Shown here: piece after piece, positions 43,736 to 55,980 of the stretch
Position numbering within the stretch: position 1 is the stretch's first letter
How the letters are laid out: every line of letters begins with the position of its first letter
Assembly (NCBI GenBank): GCA_916048095.2
Contig: OU696570.1
Location: forward strand, 1,980,001-2,044,000
Length of the DNA: 64,000 nucleotides
From: Sacculina carcini
Lineage: Eukaryota > Arthropoda > Thecostraca > Sacculinidae
Direction of reading: 5' to 3'
Position numbers and translations under genes: made by a program
The notes under the pieces: generated by a model
What the model saw: only the letters and a program-made list of their open reading frames with translations
Told to the model about the DNA's origin: nothing
Database searches by the model: none

Positions 43736-43870
43736 ATAAGCCAGCATATAAACCCGATAATAATAAAAACGATATTCTGTCTCTGTGTGTATGTGTGGAC
43801 AAACGAGTTTTTCACATTTTGGGGATTTTATGCCACGGGTTCGAGGAAAACTGCTCAACAGAATTGACAG
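43736..43870 (+). other. short segment specific to units 3 and 4
   Basis: ATATAAGCCAGCATATAAAC, then CCGATAATAATAAAAACG, then CTGTCTCTGTGTGTATGTG, resembling the start of the Helitron-like family at 20505, ending near CACGGGTTCGAGG. Also at 53480-53615; absent from units 1 and 2. A small insertion or remnant; identity not established. Confidence 0.35.
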
Positions 43871-44274
43871 TTTTTCATATCCACAGATGGAAATTTTGTC
43901 TTCTACAAGATGATATATTTTTCAAATATGTAGAGTTAACATTCCAAAAGATATAACCGTTTATTCAAGACCATTTCATTTCCACCGACGACTGATGGAT
44001 TTAACACAGCGATCAATGGAGACAATGGCCGATCCAGGAATTTTGCAAGGGGGCTTAGCCTCCTTGAAAAACGTTATTAAAAATATCCTTCACATGCAAT
44101 GTTTTCCACTAATTTTGATATATCTTCTAAAAAAACTTTTTAACAAGCCATTATAAAATATTTAGCCCCACTATAAATATTTACTTCATCCGCCTATGAT
44201 TTCTCGCTGCTGCGAAATCAACATCTGAATTTATGTGCAAAGCGCATGACGTATTCGCTAGGGCGCTAGCGTTC

Positions 44275-44405
44275 TGATGTAATTCATGTAATGTATTGAT
44301 GCAATTTATGTAATGTATTGATGTAATTTATGTAATGTATTGATGTAATGTATGTAATGTATTGATGTAATGTATGTAATGTATTGATGTACTGTAGAAT
44401 GCAAT
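44275..44405. repeat. AT-rich minisatellite, unit 3 (shortened)
   Basis: Joined directly to GCGCTAGCGTTC, marking the junction of the 1.4-kb deletion relative to units 1 and 2. Confidence 0.75.
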
Positions 44406-45074
44406 GTAGAATGGAGTAATGTACACATGAATGGCGGTTATAAATTATAACGGAATATAATATAGTTTAAAAGAAGTAAATATTCTAACGGTAAAATTAG
44501 AATATTACTCCAAATGATGTTGGGGAATGATGTGAAGTTGTAAGTATGTTTTGGAAACGTTCTGTTGAGAAATACTAGGAATAATACGTAGCAGAGCATA
44601 GATAGCAGATGAGCTGTAATTTATTGGCATTTCTATTGGCATTGTAGTTTGCTTATTAAATTGTATTGTTTGTTTTATGAATTGTTTCGTACGACAAGCG
44701 GGTTTAAATGTTAACTTTGTATGGACTATGTTAAAACAAGTTAGAGCAGGTCAAGCGGGGTAAGATTGGTTCAGGTTGGATATAAAACAGAGGGTAGTTG
44801 AACTGAGTTTATTTGTTGACATGACTTATTTGTTGTAAGGATCTTGTCTATTTATAAGTAATGATTGTATTTTATAAACAGATGTCTCATTTGTCGACAG
44901 TATTCAGTCAAATAGCCAATGTTGCCTGTATTTTCCGTTGAACGGCTGCTCTAATTTCGATCTATACTAAATATTAGTTATTGTGGTTCATGACTTCATT
45001 TAATGAAATATCGAATAAGTTTTAGTGATCAAACTATGATTGCAAGTTACACCAGTGATCATTGATCGTCGAGT

Positions 45075-45272
45075 ATGGTGAAAGAAAGCGAGCAAATGTT
45101 TGGCATGTTTCTCACCTTAGGAATGCATGTATTAGTGTCCTTGCACTTGACTGCCCGCGGCTTACATACCGCTGAAATAATAAGTCACAACAATCATGTT
45201 ATTGTTCAGCTTATCTTCATGAATCATACGAGTATAAAAGTGAATAATTCTGCCCTATTGGACGAGTCATAA
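45075..45272 (+). CDS. short ORF with hypervariable centre, unit 3 (65 codons)
   Basis: Starts MVKESEQMFGMFLT and ends SIKVNNSALLDES, as in unit 1, but the middle encodes LGMHVLVSLHLTARGLHT, unlike any other unit. EIISHNNHV replaces EIMRHNNHV just after it. The start context is the same. Function unknown; see the hypervariable segment. Confidence 0.3.
   Translation: MVKESEQMFGMFLTLGMHVLVSLHLTARGLHTAEIISHNNHVIVQLIFMNHTSIKVNNSALLDES
45117..45173. other. hypervariable 57-nt segment, unit 3
   Basis: Same length as units 1 and 2 but with an essentially unrelated centre, although DNA 80 bp to the left differs from unit 4 by only one or two bases. Confidence 0.8.
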
Positions 45273-48200
45273 GATGCCATTAATATTCCGGTTTAATGCG
45301 TCCAACACGTATAATGCACACCATCTATGAAAAATATATGCTGATTCAACTATATGAGCAAATAAAAACACAAAACTTGCAAATCATTAAGCAAATTAAT
45401 TTTTGTTGTTGCATATTTTGCATATATAAAGCACACAGGTACATCAGAAGTACAGTTAAATATAAACACAGATGAATATTTTTACCGCAAATACCAATAT
45501 ATTTGTGTAACTGTAATATGATGTTATTTGACACGTTTATGATCAAGACTCGTTCACAATTTGTTCGGCAAGATAATACGCTAGATGGCTATCATAGAAG
45601 AATTGCAGCGTATAAATGGAAAAACGGATACAAAAAACATTTAGTTCACATAGTTCAAGACAAGCATAAATAGAACCGATGTCGAGGCCCCATTACAAAT
45701 ACAGCACCATTATAATAGAGGTCCGACTTTTGGAAAATGCAGTCACGAGCAGCCCTTTGGTCTCCTGGGAAATTACAGTACTTGTATGCGCTACTTTATG
45801 ATATAATTTAGTATCATGCGTGAAGCAACGGGGTACCTCAACACTCGAGGCATCCGGCCGGGGGTTTGGGGGCGGTTGCTGCGGCTTTGAACATGACATG
45901 GGAAAATACAGTGGAATATTATTGTATCGTTAAATATATTGTATTCGTTGAAACATCACTAAATAAAATGAGGTTGATCAGAGATAAGATGACCCACCAC
46001 AGTTCTTCTCATCTGTTCCGTCTCCACAATCATCGTCTCCGTCACAAACGAATTTCTGTAAACAAAATGAACAGTTTAAAACATTGTGTATCTGTGCAGG
46101 AGTCCATTTACAAATGCATGATAACACAACACATTACATATTATATTAAAAAACAAGGCTGTCAAACAGTCAGATATCAACGTGGCCGTTGCTCGCCAAT
46201 ATGTTCCAATCAATCATTGCACATTTAGCAATGTGTGTGCTGAATATTGATTACATTGGATTATCATTGGTACCATCTACCTAAAACAACATGAAAATTA
46301 TATCATCGTCTAGAAAGTTTTGAAGTAGTTATGGAGGTATGAAGTGAAAATGACAAAGTCAAATAGAAAAAATGAGCCGTTAAAATGTGAATGTTTTGGA
46401 TTCTGGAATCCACTCCTTATATATCAGCAATGTCGATGCTATAAAAAATATACCATTGTGCAGACAACATTTCTAAAAGATAGACAACTTGTAGCCAATA
46501 TAAAATCCTAAGTGTGAAAGTTATATTTCAATATTGACAAATTGTTTTTCCTCAATCCGCCTCATATTTAAAGCTGCCCGTCGTGCGGACTAATTCAGAA
46601 CTCAAACACGAAACAAACACGAAGACAATTGATGAAAAATGACTAAACATTGTCATCGAATGCTTCTAAAATATATTTATAACTTAATATCATTCCCAAC
46701 ATCATTTGCTAAAGTACTGATCTAGTTTTGCCGCTTTAATATTTACTGCTAAAATTTTATTTTCCGCTATAATTTAAACCCAATATATCCTGACCCAAAC
46801 CTACCAAGCCCAACCTAACCATCCCGTCCAAACCTAACCCAGCCTTATATGAGGTGATATAACTTATCAGTTTGTGAACACATAAAACCGATTCGATCAT
46901 AATTTATAATTAAGTAGAAGTGCAGCTTTGTCTGGCCACAAACCAGATCCAAAGCTGCATACCCCCAATTCGGCCTTGATATCCTAAACCAACTACACAT
47001 TATGGACAGATTACATCCGCGGGATGAGGCCGAATTCGCGGGATGAGGACGGAGGGGGGAGATCACTGTCTCTTTTTAACTTCTTTTGTTTCTTCCTTCT
47101 TCGAATATTTCTTTTGAAGATTGTTGTGAATGCGAGATGCGAGCTGCCGCCGACAAAACAAACATCGACGGCGGCAGCGTTTGGCGGAAAACGGGAACGA
47201 CGAAAAATCCATCGACAAACATACAAAAAAAGTCCTCAAACAGACACAAATGACCTCAATGACCTTGAAAATGACCACAGAGGTAAAAAACCTAGCCTAT
47301 GACCTTCTTGCATCCATGTTACCCCTAGGGACCAAGTTTCATCAAAATTGGTCCAGTGGTTTAGGAGGAGATAGGATAAACAGACACAAATGACCTCAAT
47401 GACCGTGAAAATGACCTCAAAGGTCAACAAAACCTAACCTATGACCTTCTTGCATCCATGTTACCCCTAGGGACCGAATTTCATCAAAATCGGTCCAGTG
47501 GCTTAGGAGGAGATAGGGTAAACAGACACAAATGACCTCAATGACCTTGAAAATGACCTCGGAGGTCACAAAACTCAGCCTATGACCTTCTTGCATCCAT
47601 TTTACCCCTAAAGACTAAGTTTCATCGAAATCGGTCCAGTGGTTTAGGAGGAGATAGGATACAAACAGACATTTAGACAATTTGCAATCAGTGCAGTGCA
47701 AAAAAATCACCATCAATTCGGCCCTTCGGGCCGAATTGGATAAAAAACCTGAGATTATTTACTCCACGGCCTAAAACAAGCGGCCCACCAATACTTTTCT
47801 CGCAGCCAGCCAATATAGTATAGAAACAAAAGTGTTAGACAGTAACCGTTCATCACATATATTTTATAATGAGATTTAGTTATATAGTATTTAATTCACA
47901 TTTTATGAGTGAGTCTGGGTCATGAAGTCAAGTCCGTGAGTTTTGTATATGGATCCAATATTCAATTCAATATTCAATCACCTATTGTGTATAGTTGTTG
48001 CCCGCGTGCCATTTCTATTTCATAAAAATGAGCCATCGCTTCGTTCATGTTTGAAAACCCTGATCTGCACCATTGAGGCCACGCAAATATGCTTGCTCAA
48101 ATTCAAGCATAGATAGACAACAGTAAGCTCAGACAGACACAAACTTTGCTTCTACGGCTGTTTTGTTTTCAAATAGTGTAAATATTGAGGACAATAAAGC

Positions 48201-48614
48201 CTTTCTATTCACACCATCAATGATTGGAGCTAATATGATGCATTCTTAATTGTGATTGGGCTTCAGTCAAATTAAATAAGTGTATATTCATGTGTAATCG
48301 CAAGTGTCCTTGCGAATACTGCACATGATATCCAATAGAATTTATGAATCTTGTACACAATTTGCCGCTTTGGCCTAACACATTTTCTTGTGCAAAAAAT
48401 GTGGTCATTTTCGAGTTAAACGGCCGTAACTTTTTTTATGAAACTTGACATGCTAATAATTGTAGGCGAAAAAATCTCCTACATGATGATTCAATTTCTA
48501 TAGATATAACCCTAGTAATTAGTGCATAATAGTATATGAATTGTATCCTTACTTTGGAAGAAACATGTATGATATTCGTTGCATGTGTGTCCAGTATGTA
48601 TAGTGTAAAATTAA

Positions 48615-48953
48615 CTAAAGGTTAAAGGTTAAATGCCTAAGTGGCAGCTTCTACACGGGAAGAAGCCGAAGCTTATGAACACGCAGGCGTGCCCCGTGCA
48701 GCTCGCTGCCACCGCAGAACCGACCCTCTCCACGCTATGACGCCACAAGGACGGAAGACGTATTAGAGAGGACCACCTCCCCAGAATGCATGGCACAACT
48801 CATGACTGATATCTGGTACCATCATTTTCTGCTGGGTGGACAGGGGCTGTGGGATTTTAGAATTCGCCCAATGAAATTCTGCTCCGCCGGTTTCGAACCA
48901 CGGACCTCCCGCTTGTGAGGCGGCTGTGCTAACAACTGCACCACGAAGTCCAC
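48615..48953 (-). mobile_element. tRNA-derived SINE, unit 3
   Basis: Same locus; the head reads GTGGACTTCGTGGTGCAG on minus with intact A- and B-box motifs. The anticodon-arm region reads CCGCCTCACAAGCGG. Confidence 0.8.
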
Positions 48954-49747
48954 AAGCTTTACTAAGTTCTAATCTACCTTGCAAATTTCACTTGAACACC
49001 GGGCGACCAAAAATATATAATTTTTATTCTTTTTTCTCACCAACTATTTATCACATATGAGAATAAATAATACCATTGTGCTGGAAATTGAGCCTTCTAC
49101 AATACGGTATAACGTTTAATTTTCTGATATGTATTTAAATAAAGTGACAGCGATGTTTGAGAATTTTCATATCCATGTATAAGCTGTTGTTACACCGATG
49201 CAAAATGTCGAAATGAAAAAAAAACGTATATTTTAGATATGTACTTCCTTATAAGGGTGCCGGGAACTTTTGAAAGGCTTGCCAAGGATGCCTCAAAATA
49301 GAAAAGGTTGGGAACCACTGACTTAAGCAAATGATGTTGGAGAATGATGTGAACGTATAAATATGCTTTGCAATGTGATGATAAATGTACCAGGAATAAT
49401 ATGTAGAGGAACATATATAGCGATGTACACTAAAAATAACAAACGTATGCATATGATTCATTAGCGGAAGCATTAACCTGGAATTATAGGCATGAAATAA
49501 TATTTATCATTTTTCATTGTTTTTCTTTCGTGTTTGATATATAAATTTTTCCTCACGACGGGTTGGTTTAAATATGAGGTGGGTTGAATGAATAATTTTT
49601 CGTCAATTATTGGAATACGAATATGCAAACGTGTACTTGAACTTTTCTATTGGTTTGTATTTTTCACTTTATCGTTTTATATTATGTTGTGTCTTTGCTT
49701 ACTTCAGCGATAGCTCAGAAAAATACAAGTTCGCCAGAACTGAAATG

Positions 49748-49762
49748 TATATATATATATAT
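49748..49762. repeat. TA microsatellite, unit 3 (contracted)
   Basis: About 7 TA units at the locus that has 46 in unit 2. Confidence 0.9.
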
Positions 49763-50622
49763 CCTTCAATATTCACATAAAAAACAAGCATAACACAAAG
49801 AAATCCACAGAGCAAAAACTCAGCACTCCGACCTGCTATATCCGCACGCACGCACTCACTGTCTGTGTCTGGCTGTCTATATGTCTATGTCTTTCTTCAT
49901 AAATGTCGAACAATTATAATAAAAATAGAATACACAACATATTAGATTCACTTTTACTTGATATTCCGTTTGTTTTATAAAATGTTCCGCACGACAGGCA
50001 GGTATAAAATAAGCAAATTTAAATATCCTTTAAAATATGGGTTTGAAATATGCTAAGCTGACAAAATTTAAATTTGCATCGACAATTTTTCTTTAATATC
50101 GGGTGACCAGGCTTCATCATTTTTTCGTTATTACTCACCAACTAATTATTACACATCTAATATATTATTCCACAGTACTGGAGCTTTTGTCCTCTACAAT
50201 ACGGTATAATTGTATATTTGCCAAGGTGTACAGTAAACACGTTACGGGTGCAAAAATTTAAAATGATCCGTTGCAAATTTTGGAAAGAAAGGCTCCCATT
50301 TGAACATATTTTAGACATTAATTGGTTTAAACCATACAAACCCTCCTGGGTCTATATCTAGAGCCGGCCCTAATAAGTCATTCGTCTCTACCAGTCAGCT
50401 TGCGAGATTCAACTGTTGTCAGTCGACAGGCTGGAAACAATATACTTCATACATCTTATATTTGAGAATCACACATAATTTCCGCTATTTGGAGGTGTGC
50501 TATATAAGTGGGGATCCATAGATTATTCCGATATTTGGAGGTTTCCGGCATTCGGAAGTTAATATTTTAGGATATAATATTGAGGATATAATATTGATAA
50601 TAATATTGAGGATAAAGGTTAA

Positions 50623-53251
50623 CCTTTATCCTCCCAATGTTCCCATATGGGAACATTTGCAATACGATGTTTGACAACCATTTAATGACATTTTTTACCA
50701 ATAAATTCCTAATATTTGTATATGTTTCGAGAGAAGAGAAAACGTGCAACTAGCAAATAACAAAATTATAAATATGCAATGAATAATTTATGTGCTATAA
50801 ATCCTCAAACTTTACCATTTTCATTTTCTGTAGCTGATACATTTAAAAGTACACTTCGACTACTAATTTGATTCCATTGTTCTTGATGTTAGATCTAATT
50901 ATTAACAATAACAAGATTATGACAAGATAAGATCACAATAACAAGATTATGATAATTGTACTGATACCAAATATTTCAAATTATATATGTAAATCACTTT
51001 GTGAGAGCAAGACAAAGTTCAATGTTCCCATATGGGAACATTTGCGTTTTGCGGACAAAAACGTTACAGAAGTTTGCCATCATGTAAGTCACGTGCGCGA
51101 TATGCTCGCTCACCAAACTAAAGTATCAAATTGCATCGTATTGACTGCATGACGCGATACATTGACAGTTTTCGTCACAGTGTTGGTCAGTTATGTGTTG
51201 ATTGTGTTGGGCCAGTGTAGAATTGTTTTATATCAAAGTTTGGATAATGGCTGCTAAAGGAAGTATAGTTACGTTTTCTGAGGCGATGGAGACTTTGGAA
51301 GAGACGTCAAATCCAAGAAATGTCGTAATTTTACCTCCAGAGAGTGGAGATTGCGATATGGAAAATGATATTGAGGATATTGACAAAAACATGGTCAGCG
51401 ATGAAGAAGCATTTGAGCCAGCCGGACATCTTCAAGTGGAGGAAGACAACCACGATGACAGCTGGACTTTGACAACATATCCCAGACCAAGGTGGAGCAA
51501 AAACTCCGGACTCAAAACAACTATCGATATTGAGCAAGAACCGAAGCTTTGTGATTCTCACCCAAGTCTTTCCGATTTATCACCATTCCAGATGTGACAG
51601 CGGTTTTTTTCCGGTGAAATTGTGGACATGATTGTAAGTCAAACAAATTTGTACGCGACGAGAGACAAAAGCGCAGCCGGTTTGATTGTACAGACTAATG
51701 ATATCAACGCATTTTTGGGCATATTGCTTCTGTCTGGATATCACAAAGTGCCAGAGGAGAGACACTACTGTTCTGCTCAACCTGATCCGGGAGTCAAATT
51801 TGTATCCGATGCAATGTCCCGGCAGCAATTTCAAACGTTGAAAAGTTTTGTCCACTTTGCTGACAACAGAAATCTGCAGACAGGAGACAAGCTCGCCAAG
51901 ATTCGGCCGCTTTACACGCTGCTACATCAAACTCTCATCAAGCACGGTATTTTCCACGAAGAACTGAGCATCGACGAGTCCATGGTGCCACACTATGGAA
52001 GGCACTCCGCAAAAATGATCACACGTGGAAAACCAATACGAGTTGGCTACAAAGTGCGGGCACTGTGTGGCAATGACGGCTATCCGTATCACCTGGATAT
52101 CTACACTGGCAAGGAACAAAAACAAAAACTGCCTCTCAGTACCTCAGTTGGCAATCGTATGGTCGATGTGATTATGAACAGTTCTTCGCCTACGCAACAT
52201 ACACTGTACTTGGACAACTTTTTCACATCATACGACCTACTGAAGTCACTGGCAGAAAAAAATATGAAAATTACCGGCACTGTTCGTGAAAAAAGAACTG
52301 CTGGAGCGTCTCGACTGTTAAAATCTGACATGGACATGAGAAACTTTCGAGAGGTAGTTTTTACCACAGAAGTGACGGACTAGTGTATGTCTGCAAATGG
52401 CATGACAACTCTATTGTCACCATTGCAAGCAATCACGAAACTCATTTTCCTGTGAAAGAAGCTGTTCGTTAGAAAGAAGCTGTTCCCAACATCAGTAGAA
52501 AATAAACGAAGGCATGGGAGGCGTTGATTTGATGAATCGCCTTCTGGCAACGTATCGACCTGGAATCAGAGGAAAAAAATGGTACTGGCCTCTGTTTTCA
52601 AACGCTCTCAATTTATCGGTTGATGCTGCTTGGCGCTTACATAGCAATTCAGTCGAGAATGCTCTTTTCCATCTTGATTCCAGGAGAGAAGTGGCAATGT
52701 GTTTACTGAAATCGTCAGACAGCGGTCAAGACACTGGATTGCACAGCACAGTCAACCCGCCTGTTGGTATCCGCTATGACAAGATCGGCCATAAAAAAGC
52801 AAGCTACAAGCAGGGTAGATGCGTAGTATGCAAGAGTAATACAAGGTATCGCTGCTCCAAATGCTTGGTTCGACTCCACTGCGATAAGAACACTGAGTGT
52901 GCTGATATATATCACACAGGATGAAATTTTATTTGTGAATTTTGATGTTTTATAATTGTTTTTGTATTCATGACATTTCAATAAACAACTATTTGACCTA
53001 ACAGTGTCTGCATTGACCATTTGGAACAATATTGTTAGATATATAACAAGGGTGAAACAGTGCTGAGTGAAAACTGTAACTTTTTGATCATATAACGCTC
53101 AATGTTCCCACATGGGAACATACCCATAACTCAAAAAATATTCGATGAATCTTGATTATTTTTTCAAAGAATATACAATGTGTTGCCACAACAATACCAA
53201 CAAAATTTCATGTTTTTAACTAATGCCCTTCTATGTGTGGGATGATAAAGG
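50623..53251 (+). mobile_element. piggyBac-type transposon, copy 4
   Basis: 2629 bp between TTAA at 50619-50622 and 53252-53255, same ends as copy 1. The palindrome at 51027 has the perfect CCCATATGGG centre, whereas copies 1-3 have CCCACATGGG there. Confidence 0.9.
51247..52924 (+). pseudogene. piggyBac transposase, copy 4
   Basis: It carries the shared TGA (51595-51597), the shared TAG and frame change at 52381-52383 and the separate C-terminal segment 52514-52924. Private changes: VWALCG has become VRALCG in the DDE domain, and the first cysteine of the zinc domain is lost (KKASYKQGRC for KKASCKQGRC). The catalytic motifs IDESM, LYLDNFF and GGVDLMN remain. It is otherwise the best preserved in the region from 51622 to 52383, which is open for 253 codons. 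Confidence 0.9.
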
Positions 53252-54032
53252 TTAACACGTATTTGATAAGCTTTTAATCGTGACTAAGGAATAGATTCCA
53301 CTGTAGAATGGAATGTAGAATGGAGTATGTCATCCATTGGTATTTTTTGCCCTGCACTGATTGCAAATTTTCTAAATGTCTGTTTGTATCCTATCTCCTC
53401 CTAAACCACTGGACCGATTTTGATGAAACTTGGTCCCTAGGGTAAAATGGATGCAAGAATGTCATAGGCTAGGTGTTGTTGCATATAAATATATAAGCCA
53501 GCATATAAACCCGATAATAATAAAAACGATATTCTGTCTCTGTGTGTGTGTGTGGACAAACGAGTTTTTCACATTTTGGGGATTTTATGCCACGGGTTCG
53601 AGGAAAACTGCTCAACAGAATTGACAGTTTTTCATATCCACAGATGGAAATTTTGTCTTCTACAAGATGATATATTTTTCAAATATGTAGAGTTAACATT
53701 CCAAAAGATATAACCGTTTATTCAAGACCATTTCATTTCCACCGACGACTGATGGATTTAACACAGCGATCAATGGAGACAATGGCCGATCCAGGAATTT
53801 TGCAAGGGGGCTTAGCCTCCTTGAAAAACGTTATTAAAAATATCCTTCACATGCAATGTTTTCCACTAATTTTGATATATCTTCTAAAAAAACTTTTTAA
53901 CAAGCCATTATAAAATATTTAGCCCCACTATAAATATTTACTTCATCCGCCTATGATTTCTCGCTGCTGCGAAATCAACATCTGAATTTATGTGCAAAGC
54001 GCATGACGTATTCGCTAGGGCGCTAGCGTTCT

Positions 54033-54163
54033 GATGTAATTCATGTAATGTATTGATGCAATTTATGTAATGTATTGATGTAATTTATGTAATGTATTGA
54101 TGTAATGTATGTAATGTATTGATGTAATGTATGTAATGTATTGATGTACTGTAGAATGCAATG
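54033..54163. repeat. AT-rich minisatellite, unit 4
   Basis: Same as 44275-44405 of unit 3, including the deletion junction. Confidence 0.75.
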
Positions 54164-54831
54164 TAGAATGGAGTAATGTACACATGAATGGCGGTTATAA
54201 ATTATAACGGAATATAATATAGTTTAAAAGAAGTAAATATTCTAACGGTAAAATTAGAATATTACTCCAAATGATGTTGGGGAATGATGTGAAGTTGTAA
54301 GTATGTTTTGGAAACGTTCTGTTGAGAAATACTAGGAATAATACGTAGCAGAGCATAGATAGCAGATGAGCTGTAATTTATTGGCATTTCTATTGGCATT
54401 GTAGTTTGCTTATTAAATTGTATTGTTTGTTTTATGAATTGTTTCGTACGACAAGCGGGTTTAAATGTTAACTTTGTATGGACTATGTTAAAACAAGTTA
54501 GAGCAGGTCAAGCGGGGTAAGATTGGTTCAGGTTGGATATAAAACAAAGGGTAGTTGAACTGAGTTTATTTGTTGACATGACTTATTTGTTGTAAGGATC
54601 TTGTCTATTTATAAATCATGATTGTATATTATAAACAGATGTATCATTTGTCGACAGTATTCAGTCAAATAGCCAATGTTGCCTGTATTTTCCGTTGAAC
54701 GGCTGCTCTAATTTCGATCTATACTAAATATTAGTTATTGTGGTTCATGACTTCATTTAATGAAATATCGAATAAGTTTTAGTGATCAAATTATGATTGA
54801 AAGTTACACCAGTGATCATTGATCGTCGAGT

Positions 54832-55050
54832 ATGGTGAAAGAAAGCGAGCAAATGTTTGGCATGTTTCTCACCTCAGAAATGCAATCTCCGTTGGCGCAC
54901 AGGTATTCGTCATTATTACATTTCCCTGAAATAATGCGTCACAACAATCATGTTATTGTTCAGCTTATCTTCATGAATCATACGAGTATAAAAGTGAATA
55001 ATTCTGCCCTATTGGACGAGTCATATGATGCGATTAATATTCCGGTTTAA
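54832..55050 (+). CDS. short ORF with hypervariable centre, unit 4 (72 codons)
   Basis: Same beginning (MVKESEQMFGMFLT) and same conserved second half (EIMRHNNHVIVQLIFMNHT), with the centre SEMQSPLAHRYSSLLHFP. The LLDES stop of units 1 and 3 is a Tyr codon here, so it continues YDAINIPV. The variable part is 54 nt, three shorter than elsewhere, and keeps the frame. No known domain. Confidence 0.3.
   Translation: MVKESEQMFGMFLTSEMQSPLAHRYSSLLHFPEIMRHNNHVIVQLIFMNHTSIKVNNSALLDESYDAINIPV
54874..54927. other. hypervariable 54-nt segment, unit 4
   Basis: Shares the first 11 bases (TCAGAAATGCA) with unit 2 and then diverges from all units until GAAATAATGCG. Confidence 0.8.
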
Positions 55051-55617
55051 TGCGTCCAACACTTATAATGCACACCATCTATGAACAATATCTGCTGATT
55101 CAACTATATGAACAAATAAAAGCCCAACACTTGCAAATCTTTCAGCAAATTACATTGTTTTATCATATTTTGCATATGTAACGCACACAGGTACAGCAGA
55201 AATACAATTAAATATAAACACAGATGAATATTTTTACCGCAAATACCAATATATTTGTGTAACTGTAATATGATGTTATTTGACACGTTTATGATCAAGA
55301 CTCGTTCACAATTTGTTCGGCAAGATAATACGCTAGATGGCTATCATAGAAGAATTGCAGCGTATAAATGGAAAAACGGATACAAAAAACATTTAGTTCA
55401 CATAGTTCAAGACAAGCATAAATAGAACCGATGTCGAGGCCCCATTACAAATACAGCACCATTATAATAGAGGTCCGACTTTTGGAAAATGCAGTCACGA
55501 GCAGCCCTTTGGTCTCCTGGGAAATTACAGTACTTGTATGCGCTACTTTATGATATAATTTAGTATCATGCGTGAAGCAACGGGGTACCTCAACACTCGA
55601 GGCATCCGGCCGGGGGT

Positions 55618-55980
55618 TTGGGGGCGGTTGCTGCGGCTTTGAACATGACATGGGAAAATACAGTGGAATATTATTGTATCGTTAAATATATTGTATTCGT
55701 TGAAACATCACTAAATAAAATGAGGTTGATCAGAGATAAGATGACCCACCACAGTTCTTCTCATCTGTTCCGTCTCCACAATCATCGTCTCCGTCACAAA
55801 CGAATTTCTGTAAACAAAATGAACAGTTTAAAACATTGTGTATCTGTGCAGGAGTCCATTTACAAATGCATGATAACACAACACATTACATATTATATTA
55901 AAAAACAAGGCTGTCAAACAGTCAGATATCAACGTGGCCGTTGCTCGCCAATACGTTCCAATCAATCATTGCACATTTAG
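55618..55980 (+). CDS. 120-codon ORF, units 3 and 4 (hypothetical)
   Basis: Open in unit 4 here and in unit 3 (45866-46228); in units 1 and 2 it is interrupted by a TAA within the second variable patch and by other changes. Sequence includes KMTHHSSSHLFRLHNHRLRH and KHCVSVQESIYKCMITQHI. No recognised domain, signal or membrane segment; amino-acid composition is not distinctive. It may be chance openness in duplicated DNA. Confidence 0.2.
   Translation: MGAVAAALNMTWENTVEYYCIVKYIVFVETSLNKMRLIRDKMTHHSSSHLFRLHNHRLRHKRISVNKMNSLKHCVSVQESIYKCMITQHITYYIKKQGCQTVRYQRGRCSPIRSNQSLHI

Larger units (their letters stand above)
40580..50618 (+). repeat. array unit 3 (10.04 kb)
   Basis: Shortest unit. It lacks the 2.3-kb segment of unit 1 and about 1.4 kb of the GC-box/Helitron-like region (equivalent to 33118-34512 of unit 2), while it has a longer forward arm (43287-43735, three modules) and a different segment at 44452-44985. 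47745-48614 and 49321-49700 are AT-rich with no gene. Confidence 0.9.
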
